From NCBI GenBank assembly GCA_012961745.1, contig DTYT01000168.1, positions 1-14,055 on the forward strand: 14,055 nt of DNA, in the 5' to 3' direction. Origin of the DNA: Kiritimatiellia bacterium (GTDB taxonomy: Bacteria; Verrucomicrobiota; Kiritimatiellia; B70-G9). Below the pieces are notes generated by a model that was not told where the DNA came from, ran no database searches, and saw nothing but the letters and a program-made list of their open reading frames with translations. The position numbers and the translations under genes were made by a program. Shown here piece by piece: positions 6,949 to 13,258 of the stretch (positions within the stretch are counted from its first letter, which is position 1; each line of letters begins with the position of its first letter).

Positions 6949-7530
6949 CTATTTCTGGACATGATGGATCGCATCCCTTTTCACCAGCATCTCGCGGGCG
7001 AGCCTTTCCGCCGCCACGGCATCTTCACCGGCCAGTTCGATAAGGGCCAGCGAGAACTCAATGGCAGTGCCGGGTCCCTGACTGGTAACGATCTTGCCGT
7101 CGACCACAACCCGCATGTCCACCCAGCAAGCCCGCGTGATCCGCTCCCTGACAGCCGGATGACTGGTGACCGTACGTCCGTCGAGTATTCCCGCCGCCTG
7201 CAGCACCAGCGGCCCGGCGCAAATTGCGGCAATGTACCGACCCCCTTGATTGAATTCGCCTAGGACCGCCAGAAGCTCGTTCCGCCGGCACAGGTTCTCG
7301 GTGCCGGCGGCGCCGCCGGGCACTGCAATCAGGTCCACCTGCTCAAAGTCCAACTCGCTCCATAGACAGTCCGGCAGCAGTCGCGTGCGGCGCGAAGCGG
7401 TTACCGGACCGCCCTGGAATCCAGCAGCCACCACCTCCCATTCCACGCGCCGCAAGGTGTCCAGGATGCAAGTGGTCTCGATCTCCTCACATCCCTCATC
7501 CACCGGGACAACGGCCCTGATCCGCTTCAT
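6949..7530 (-). CDS. DJ-1/PfpI (ThiJ) family protein
   Basis: Member of the DJ-1 branch of the class I glutamine-amidotransferase-like fold. Relatives act as protein or nucleotide deglycases, chaperones or redox-responsive proteins; the exact activity here is unknown. The nucleophile elbow AAICAGP holds C104. The partner glutamate of DJ-1 proteins is E18 within CEEIET (14-19), and a histidine follows at H124 in TSHP (122-125). The length (193) equals that of compact DJ-1/YajL-type proteins. The ATG at 7528-7530 has a near-perfect AAAGGAGGTG site before it, so strong translation is expected. It starts 45 bases after the NERD gene stop and may share that transcript. Confidence in the family is high; confidence in any specific deglycase role is low. 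Confidence 0.95.
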   Translation of the reverse strand: MKRIRAVVPVDEGCEEIETTCILDTLRRVEWEVVAAGFQGGPVTASRRTRLLPDCLWSELDFEQVDLIAVPGGAAGTENLCRRNELLAVLGEFNQGGRYIAAICAGPLVLQAAGILDGRTVTSHPAVRERITRACWVDMRVVVDGKIVTSQGPGTAIEFSLALIELAGEDAVAAERLAREMLVKRDAIHHVQK

Positions 7531-7575
7531 GCTGCACCTCCTTTGTGTCCGTGAGCCGGCGTATAGCTCCGAAAT

Positions 7576-8325
7576 TCAACCTCCGACTAGATCCGCGAGC
7601 CGAGCCACGAGCCGCTGGCGGGCCTCCCGGCTGAGAGGGATCTCAGCGACCCGGTCGAAGATCTGGCCCAAACGGTCGAGGTTACAGATAATCACTCCCT
7701 GCGTTCCGGTCATTCCTTCGCGGAAGACGTTGGTAGCGAAACAGAGTACCGGGTAGATGACCGTTGTAGAAGAGGTTTCCGCCAGGACAGCCTGGACGCG
7801 GGATACAAGAGTTTTTACTCTGGCCACCGGATCGAACGGCGGGCGCTGGCCGTTCACGCGCACGGCCCCGTTCTCCAGTTCCACTTCTCCCTGCCAGTTC
7901 ATCGTTTCGATCACGAAGACGCCTTCCGGGCCGACTACGATATGGTCGATGTCTCCGGCCCTCCTCCGGATTCCCGGGATACTCACCGCATTGAAAACCG
8001 TGTATTCTGCCGGCAATGATGCCAGGCTTGCCGCCACCGTTTCCTCGCCACGCGCTCCCGCAACGAAGCTCTGAATCTGTCTCTCCACGCCGATAAGTAA
8101 TGCGGCGGCCAATGGTATCGTCAACAACAACAGAAGACTCCAGATGTGCCGGGGGACTCCCGGAATCGCAAGGCGGTTGCCCAGCAGGTACCCGACCGAC
8201 AACAGTAGTAGCCCCAGGGGCCACATCGCGCGCGCCATTCCCGCCATGCGCGCGGTAACCCCCGGAATACCGTACACGCGGGCGCGGCCGGCACCCTCCC
8301 GGGAGGCTGACTTTGCCGCGGTCAT
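7576..8325 (-). CDS. NERD-domain membrane protein with altered active-site motif
   Basis: The protein has a basic N-terminal tail, two membrane helices (about 34-49 and 61-79) and a cytoplasmic NERD (nuclease-related) domain from about residue 90. NERD signs are GARGEET (90-96), RAGDIDHIVVGPEGVFVIET (122-141) and NWQGEVE (143-149), with acidic residues D125, D127 and E140. The usual E-x-K of the nuclease fold (ETKNW in relatives) reads E-T-M-N-W here, with methionine at 142 from an ATG codon where AAG is expected. The domain may therefore be catalytically dead or use another residue. The substrate of NERD proteins is generally unknown. The start is uncertain: the ATG at 8325 lacks a Shine-Dalgarno sequence, and internal ATGs at residues 27, 30 or 34 would still keep the first helix. 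It precedes the DJ-1 gene by 45 bases. Confidence 0.88.
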   Translation of the reverse strand: MTAAKSASREGAGRARVYGIPGVTARMAGMARAMWPLGLLLLSVGYLLGNRLAIPGVPRHIWSLLLLLTIPLAAALLIGVERQIQSFVAGARGEETVAASLASLPAEYTVFNAVSIPGIRRRAGDIDHIVVGPEGVFVIETMNWQGEVELENGAVRVNGQRPPFDPVARVKTLVSRVQAVLAETSSTTVIYPVLCFATNVFREGMTGTQGVIICNLDRLGQIFDRVAEIPLSREARQRLVARLADLVGG

Positions 8326-8378
8326 ATCGCTTTCGAGTGTACCTATCGAACGCCTCCCTAGCCTCCGAGCCTAACCCG

Positions 8379-8402
8379 AATTGTTCGCGGATGCGAATAA
8401 TT
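8379..8402. promoter_or_regulatory. Palindrome upstream of NERD gene, candidate operator
   Basis: AATTGTTCGC and GCGAATAATT are inverted copies (9 of 10 positions pair) around a 4-base centre, with TTCGC-N4-GCGAA as the perfect core. It lies 54-77 bases before the NERD ATG at 8325, where a repressor or activator would bind. No regulator gene is in the window. Confidence 0.4.
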
Positions 8403-8640
8403 CATTCCCCCGCGCCCGCTATCGCTGCGCTGGGGGCCGGGACCAGACAGGGCAAGCTGCGGCGGCGTGCCGCCCAAGCGGCTCGCCTGCCGTCTCTGGC
8501 GGAACATGTTGTGCCAGGATGGTCCATTCCTCAACCTGTCAATTCAAGCCGATGGGTAGATCAAACCGGCTGATACTCGCCGGACCTCGACTTTTTTGCC
8601 TTTGGGCTTGCCAGGGGCATCCCTCCACACAAAATCTCAT

Positions 8641-8686
8641 TGATCCTGAGCCGTCCCCTGTCGCTTTCCAAGCAGGGGTCAGATCA
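8641..8686 (+). repeat. REP-like hairpin in the DUF2934 leader
   Basis: Three stem blocks pair in order: TGAT with ATCA, CTGA with TCAG, and CCCCTG with CAGGGG. They are interrupted by a one-base and a five-base bulge on the left arm, with a 12-base loop (8661-8672). The motif pair GTCCCCTG...CAGGGGTCAG resembles extragenic palindromes I associate with REP-type elements. It ends 41 bases before the DUF2934 ATG, so it could equally be a structured 5' leader. Confidence 0.45.
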
Positions 8687-8727
8687 GGATGTGGTTGGGG
8701 GCAACACCGTAAGTCAGGAGGACAAGA

Positions 8728-9003
8728 ATGGCACCGACAGCAAAGAAGAAGACTGCGGGCAGCGGGAGAAGTACGCCGCGGAAGAGCACCCGGAAAGCGG
8801 CCCGCCGCACCGGAACCGCCGCCAAGACCCGCCGGACGAAGAAAACCATAACCAGTGCGGAACGTTACAAGATGATAGAAACCGCTGCTTACCTGCGGGC
8901 GGAAAAGAACGATTTCGGCGGCGATCCGGTGCACTACTGGCTTGAAGCGGAGAAGGAGGTGGACGCTCAGCTGGCCGCGTCGGGGGTCAAGGTCAAGAGC
9001 TGA
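8728..9003 (+). CDS. DUF2934 domain protein with histone-H1-like basic tail
   Basis: Residues 1-43 are rich in Lys, Arg, Thr and Ala (AKKK, PRKSTRKAARR, KTRRTKK), like the tails of histone H1-type bacterial nucleoid proteins. Residues 45-80 match DUF2934: ERYKMIETAAYLRAE, then GGDPVHYWLEAEKEVD. The domain is of unknown function and the protein is soluble, with no membrane segment. A clear AGGAGG lies six bases before the ATG. The tail suggests nucleic-acid binding, which is inference. Downstream comes a hairpin terminator and then a membrane-protein gene. A structured repeat-like element precedes it. Confidence 0.88.
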   Translation: MAPTAKKKTAGSGRSTPRKSTRKAARRTGTAAKTRRTKKTITSAERYKMIETAAYLRAEKNDFGGDPVHYWLEAEKEVDAQLAASGVKVKS

Positions 9004-9032
9004 AAAGCGGAGCAGTCCGCTATTCCCGGGAG

Positions 9033-9065
9033 ACCGCCGCAGTTTGTGACTTTACTTGCGGCGGT
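9033..9065 (+). terminator. Hairpin terminator after the DUF2934 gene
   Basis: ACCGCCGCA (9033-9041) pairs perfectly with TGCGGCGGT (9057-9065), with a 15-base loop, followed by TTTCCTCTTATTCT. A smaller hairpin, AGCGGA/TCCGCT (9006-9021), lies directly after the stop codon. Confidence 0.6.
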
Positions 9066-9154
9066 TTCCTCTTATTCTGCTTAGGTGAGAGTCCGGTCCG
9101 GCCGGTGCCGGTACCGAGAGCAAAAGTAGCGGGCTTGAAACGGAGGTATCGAAC

Positions 9155-9598
9155 ATGAACGAAGAAATCGCTGCACAACCATCGCAGGACCAGCCGACCG
9201 GGGAATCCGGTCAGCCGTCCGCGGCGGAAGCGGCCGCGGTGCAACCGATGGAGCAAAAGGAAATCGAGGAGGGCAAGCCGTTTGCGATACTTTCCTACGC
9301 GTTGAATTTCGTCGGCCTGCCGTTTTTCCTGGTGCCACTCATAATGCGCAACAATGAATTCTCGCTTTATCACGCCAAGCAAAACCTCGTTCTCTGGCTG
9401 GTAGGGATCGTGGGGGGCGTGATCAGCGGGGTATTGATACTCCTTTGCGTGGGGGTGCTCCTTTTCCCTCTCCTCACCATTTTCCTTCTCGTACTCAACG
9501 TCGTCGGGCTCATCAACGCCATCAAGGGCGAGGCCAAGCCGCTGCCGGTAATCGGGAAGTGGGGTGAGGACTGGTTCAAAGGGCTGCGCAAGAGCTGA
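9155..9598 (+). CDS. DUF4870-like (Tic20-type) small membrane protein
   Basis: A polar, disordered N-terminus (1-40, rich in Q, E, A and P) is followed by three hydrophobic segments: about 43-64, 76-100 and 101-123. The pattern FSLYHAKQNLVLWLVG (69-84) is the typical turn and second-helix start of DUF4870/Tic20-like proteins, where an F-x-x-x-HA-x-Q motif precedes the helix. The C-terminus carries the usual GEAKPLPVIGKW (125-136). Function is unknown in bacteria; it sits in the inner membrane. A GGAGG site eight bases before the ATG supports the start. It is flanked by a terminator upstream, so it is probably transcribed on its own or with the next gene. Confidence 0.85.
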   Translation: MNEEIAAQPSQDQPTGESGQPSAAEAAAVQPMEQKEIEEGKPFAILSYALNFVGLPFFLVPLIMRNNEFSLYHAKQNLVLWLVGIVGGVISGVLILLCVGVLLFPLLTIFLLVLNVVGLINAIKGEAKPLPVIGKWGEDWFKGLRKS

Positions 9599-9624
9599 AG
9601 ATAAGGTCACAACGCCGGAGAAGC

Positions 9625-9640
9625 AGGGGTAAGTTCCCCT
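9625..9640 (+). terminator. Small hairpin after the DUF4870-like gene
   Basis: AGGGG (9625-9629) and CCCCT (9636-9640) form a short stem with a 6-base loop, followed by AGTTCCTTATCT. The left side shares the 9-base word AGCAGGGGT with the REP-like hairpin at 8671. Weak terminator or repeat remnant. Confidence 0.3.
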
Positions 9641-9707
9641 AGTTCCTTATCTCGTCTGCCGCTCGACTCGGCTGCGGTCCTACCACCGGGAAGACGGGCG
9701 GGGCCTG

Positions 9708-10550
9708 ATGAGACTGTACCTGCACAGGAAGCAACCCGGCCAGTACGACCATGAACTCCTTTGGGGATGCATCGCCCTCCCCGCGGCCCTGGCACTCGGG
9801 GTCACCATAGCCCTTTTGGGGTCCGACAATCTTTCTTGCAGGTACCGTCAGCTTACCGGCTATCGTTGTCCCGGCTGTGGCTTCACTCACGCATTGTTGC
9901 ATTTGATCCGCGGCGAACCGGCGGCCGCGTTCCGGTCGAATGCCGCCGCCGTTTTGCTTATCTGGGCGACGCTGGGTTACATCGCCTACGCGGTGGCGAC
10001 GGTCGTGTTCCGCTTGCCTCGAATACGTCTCCAACTTTCGCCCCGCCAGCGCCTTTACGTTGCAGCCTGTATCCTTGTCGGCTTGCTGGCTTTTTGGGCG
10101 TACCGGATCCATCATGCCAAGCGGCTGGCTTCCGTCGCACTCGTTCCCAACGGTATTCTGCCCGTCTATGCGAGGAGGGATGAATCCTCCCCCCCCCGGT
10201 CCAACCTATGCCCCTTCACGCTCGGGGCCCGTCATCTCCAGACGCCCATCGCGCGTTTGCTCCAGACCCACCACGCTGTGTTTCCGGGCCGCAAATCCGA
10301 CTCCGGATCAGTAGCTTGCGCCCATCTTTCCACCTGTTCCTCCGACCGGGTGGTCAGCAGATCGCATTGGAAAGATCCTCTTCGGGATCCATTTATCGGC
10401 AGTGTGAATCCGAGGAGTCTGAATCATGGGCGACTATGCTTCGCCACCGGAAGGTCGAACCACTCACCGCTGGTGCAGTTGCATTTTCCCCATGCCGGGG
10501 TTCCGCTTGACTCGGCCCCAAGTGGAACCTCCTTGCCCGCCGGAGGGTGA
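9708..10550 (+). CDS. DUF2752 membrane protein with an unsupported C-terminal extension
   Basis: Residues 1-135 are a credible DUF2752 protein: first membrane segment about 17-37; CRYRQLTGYRCPGCGFTHAL (44-63) with the CPGCG signature, probably for metal or redox chemistry; LIRGEPAAAFRSN (66-78); and two more segments at about 79-103 and 117-133. Family members usually end soon after the last segment, at about 130-150 residues. Here the frame runs to 280, but the last ~130 residues look like translated non-coding DNA, with no hydrophobic or conserved pattern. A run of nine C's (10189-10197) lies within this tail. A frame change near 10110-10170 would meet a TGA at 10181-10183. So either the stop was lost, there is an indel error, or the tail is real. 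The ATG is preceded by a GGGCGGGG stretch, a weak ribosome site. Function unknown. Confidence 0.7.
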   Translation: MRLYLHRKQPGQYDHELLWGCIALPAALALGVTIALLGSDNLSCRYRQLTGYRCPGCGFTHALLHLIRGEPAAAFRSNAAAVLLIWATLGYIAYAVATVVFRLPRIRLQLSPRQRLYVAACILVGLLAFWAYRIHHAKRLASVALVPNGILPVYARRDESSPPRSNLCPFTLGARHLQTPIARLLQTHHAVFPGRKSDSGSVACAHLSTCSSDRVVSRSHWKDPLRDPFIGSVNPRSLNHGRLCFATGRSNHSPLVQLHFPHAGVPLDSAPSGTSLPAGG

Positions 10551-10800
10551 CTGCCACTCCGGCAGCAGACTGACGACTTGTCCCGCCTCCTCGCCTGGGG
10601 GGCGGAGAAGGAAATACGCTGGAGCACCGATGCCAGCTCCTGCCTCCCCCTCCCCAGCATGCGACCGCGTCTCGGGTTCTTGGGATCCCTCCCTGCGCCG
10701 ATCCGCTAGGTTAGAGGACGTGATTGACTCGATCGCCGCCAGGAGACGGCATATCCCCGCGCCGTTCCGGGACCTCACGCGCCCCCTCCGCCTTCCCGGT
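10184..10800. other. Gene-poor stretch between convergent DUF2752 and glgP genes
   Basis: About 600 bases with no recognisable protein in any frame; long frames are GC-driven. It holds the C-run at 10189-10197 and hairpins GCCCC/GGGGC (10210-10228) and GCCGGAG/CTCCGGC (10539-10563). The second has a perfect 7-bp stem and 11-base loop but no T-run. It could be decayed coding DNA or the joint 3' region of two convergent genes. Confidence 0.5.
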
Positions 10801-12960
10801 TCAGCCCGGGGCACCCGCCGGCAAGTAGGCTTCTTGCACATACTCCGCAAGCATGCGGGTGGCGCTGAAGTGGGGCGCAACCGAAATCATGCTCTCCTTC
10901 ATCAGGCCCACCCAGCGACGCGGCACGCCGTCCTCCCGTTCCGAATAGTAGGCCGGAAGTATCTCCTTCTCCAGCACTTCATAAAGCGACGAGGCATCCG
11001 CGTAATCCTGCATTTCGTCGTTGTCGAACTGCCCTCCGTCACCGATGACCCATCCGTTCTGCCCGTTGTACGCCTCGGGCCACCAGCCGTCCGCAATGCT
11101 CACATTCACCGCACCGTTCAGGGCGGCCTTCATGCCGCTGGTGCCGCTGGCCTCCCGCGGCTTGCGGGGGGTATTCAGCCAGACATCCACACCCTGAACC
11201 AGGTGTCGGGCCACGCGGATATCGTAATTCTCGATGAAGAACACGCGGCCTTTAAGCTCCGAGTAGAAGGCCAGATTCACGATCTGCCGGATGAGTTCCT
11301 GCCCGGCCTCATCCGCCGGATGGGCTTTCCCGGAAAAAAGGATCTGCACCGGGTACTCCGGGTTGGTTATGATGGCCTTGAGCCGGTTGTAGTCCTGGAA
11401 AAGCAGATAAGCACGCTTGTATGTGGCGAACCGGCGCGCGAACCCGATGGTGAATACGTGCGGGTCCAGGGCTCGGTCGATCTGGCGCAAATCCTCCGGA
11501 CTCTTGCCGTGCCGCGACAGCTGCTTGAGAAGCCGGTGTCGCACGAACCGGATGAGTCGGTCCTTCTGATTTTGGTGGGCTTCCCATACTTCCCGGTCCG
11601 GGATCCCACGCAACTTTTCCCAGAATTCCGGCCGGTCCTGCTGCACCACCCAGTCCTTACCCAGCTTCTCTTCTATCATCGTCCGGACATCATGCCCCAG
11701 CCAGGTCGCCACGTGTACCCCATTGGTCACGTGAGCGATGGTTCGGGGACCGCCCGCCCCGGATGACTCGCTGCGCCGCTCGGCGTCCGAAAGGATGTGC
11801 CCCCACATCTGGCGGGCCACCTCGCCATGGATACGACTTACCCCGTTGGCATAGCGGCTCAAGCGCAGTGCCAGAGCGGTAAGGTTGAACGGCTGCGCCC
11901 CTCCCTCGGGATATGATCGGGCCATATCCATCAGGGCGCCGCATTCCATGCTGTGCTTGTCGCAGAAAGGCTGCAGATACCGGTACACAAGCCCCGTATC
12001 GAAGGCCTCGTTGCCTGCCGGTACGGGTGTGTGGGTGGTAAACACCGTGCTGCTCCGCACGCTACGTACGGCTTCCGACCAGCCTTTTCCCTCCCGGCGT
12101 TCCTCCGCCAGGCGCTCCAGCAGAAGGAAAGCGGCGTGTCCTTCGTTGATATGCCACACCGCCGGGTGGATCCCCATCGCCCGCAAAGCCCGCACACCGC
12201 CGATGCCCAGCAGCCATTCCTGGCAGAGGCGCATCTCGCGGCCGCGAACATAGAGCTGGGCCGTAATCGGACGGTCAGCCGGATCGTTCTCTTCAATATC
12301 ACTGTCCAGCAGATAAAGATCCACTCTGCCGACCTTCATGTGCCACACGCGTACGAAGACGCTTCTTCCGGGAAAATCCACCTCCACCAGGAGGGGCCTG
12401 CCGGTGGTGGCATAGACCGGGCTGATGGGCAGACGCAGAAAATCTATCTCGCTGAAAATGTGGTGTTGCCGGCCGTCCGGATCCACCGCCTGTTGGAAAT
12501 AACCGTGGCGGTAGAGCAGTCCCACGCCCACGAATGGCAGCCCCAGATCACTGGCGGCCTTGGCGTGGTCCCCGGAAAGCACCCCCAGTCCCCCGCAATA
12601 GATTCCGATCGACTCATGCAATCCGTACTCAGGGGTGAAATAGGCAACCGGTCCTCCCTTGTAGTCGGGGAAGCGGCGCTCGAACCAGGTAGGGTTATCC
12701 GGCTGCATGTAGGAATCGAATTCGCGCATCACGCGGCGGTAATCCGAAATGAACTGTCCCCCGTCCTCGATCACCGCCCGCCAGGCGTGCGGCTGGATAT
12801 TGATCAGCAGTTGCACCGGATTGCGATACCGGGCCCACAACTGCTTGTCTATGCTGGCGAACAGGCGGCGGGCACGCGGGGTCCAGGTCCACCACAAGTT
12901 GTAGGCCAACTCGATAAGTCGGGAAACCTCGCTAGGCACGTGGATGTCAGCGGTGGGCAT
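10801..12960 (-). CDS. glgP: Alpha-glucan (glycogen/maltodextrin) phosphorylase, GT35
   Basis: Releases glucose 1-phosphate from the non-reducing ends of alpha-1,4-glucans with pyridoxal phosphate in the cytoplasm. The N-terminus (LAYNLWWTWTPRARRLF, residues 18-34) is the DUF3417-type start of the short bacterial/archaeal branch. Then come YFTPEYGLHESIGIYCGGLG (107-126), WHINEGHAAF (269-278), FTTHTPVPAGNEAF (307-320), HVTNGVH (410-416) and RRFATYKRA (509-517). EASGTSGMKAALNG (603-616) places the PLP lysine at K611. The length of 719 is shorter than the ~820-850 residues of Thermotoga or actinobacterial members, but the catalytic core is complete. AGGAG lies nine bases before the ATG. It is divergent from ugd, with a good promoter candidate in between. 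No other glycogen genes are visible. Confidence 0.97.
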   Translation of the reverse strand: MPTADIHVPSEVSRLIELAYNLWWTWTPRARRLFASIDKQLWARYRNPVQLLINIQPHAWRAVIEDGGQFISDYRRVMREFDSYMQPDNPTWFERRFPDYKGGPVAYFTPEYGLHESIGIYCGGLGVLSGDHAKAASDLGLPFVGVGLLYRHGYFQQAVDPDGRQHHIFSEIDFLRLPISPVYATTGRPLLVEVDFPGRSVFVRVWHMKVGRVDLYLLDSDIEENDPADRPITAQLYVRGREMRLCQEWLLGIGGVRALRAMGIHPAVWHINEGHAAFLLLERLAEERREGKGWSEAVRSVRSSTVFTTHTPVPAGNEAFDTGLVYRYLQPFCDKHSMECGALMDMARSYPEGGAQPFNLTALALRLSRYANGVSRIHGEVARQMWGHILSDAERRSESSGAGGPRTIAHVTNGVHVATWLGHDVRTMIEEKLGKDWVVQQDRPEFWEKLRGIPDREVWEAHQNQKDRLIRFVRHRLLKQLSRHGKSPEDLRQIDRALDPHVFTIGFARRFATYKRAYLLFQDYNRLKAIITNPEYPVQILFSGKAHPADEAGQELIRQIVNLAFYSELKGRVFFIENYDIRVARHLVQGVDVWLNTPRKPREASGTSGMKAALNGAVNVSIADGWWPEAYNGQNGWVIGDGGQFDNDEMQDYADASSLYEVLEKEILPAYYSEREDGVPRRWVGLMKESMISVAPHFSATRMLAEYVQEAYLPAGAPG

Positions 12961-13098
12961 GACTATCTTCTCCTCTCATCTGTCAGCCATCCGTACTTGT
13001 GTCCTCCATTCTCCGAGTCGGGAAAACCACGTACCGGCGGCGACGCAATGATCCCGCGCTCTCTCCGCCGACGCACATCCAGGGAAAAAACGGCCCTC

Positions 13099-13128
13099 AT
13101 TCTACACGCCGGCCCCTTTGTAGTACAA
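13099..13128 (-). promoter_or_regulatory. Candidate promoter for glgP
   Basis: On the minus strand TTGTAC (13123-13128) is followed after 18 bases by TAGAAT (13099-13104), which matches the sigma-70 -10 at five of six positions. The leader would be about 130 bases, long enough for regulation. Confidence 0.45.
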
Positions 13129-13186
13129 CACTTTACCGGCCGATTTTTCGCCTTTCGATCACCGTGGACCACGCCCATAATTCTGG

Positions 13187-13216
13187 TTGACGCATGCCCG
13201 GAGAATATCCTACCAA
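13187..13216 (+). promoter_or_regulatory. Candidate promoter for ugd
   Basis: TTGACG (13187-13192) is followed after 18 bases by TACCAA (13211-13216). The -35 is strong and the -10 weak. Transcription would start near 13223, about 35 bases before the ATG, leaving room for the GGGAGGT ribosome site. Confidence 0.35.
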
Positions 13217-13258
13217 TTTGCCCTTTGCTTGGATACAAGGGTTGCGGGAGGTACACCG

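Larger units (their letters stand above)
8326..8727. other. Non-coding spacer between divergent NERD and DUF2934 genes
   Basis: About 400 bases without a credible gene; frames crossing it are short and low in hydrophobic pattern. It holds, from left, a set of imperfect GCCT repeats (8352-8376), a 24-base palindrome (8379-8402) and a complex hairpin (8641-8686) just before the DUF2934 gene. No sigma-70 promoter pair with good spacing was found in either direction. Confidence 0.6.
12961..13258. other. Shared regulatory spacer between glgP and ugd
   Basis: About 300 bases between two divergent genes with no credible coding frame. It holds one candidate promoter in each direction (glgP at 13099-13128, ugd at 13187-13216), starting about 125 bases apart, so a regulator bound between them could act on both. 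Confidence 0.55.

Noticed and set aside
8537..8542. TTGACA on the minus strand in the NERD upstream spacer
   Set aside because: No -10-like sequence at the right distance, and it is more than 200 bases from the NERD start.
10426..11766. 446-residue open frame on the plus strand
   Set aside because: Most of it is antisense to glgP; the first part lies in the gene-poor stretch and shows no domain pattern.
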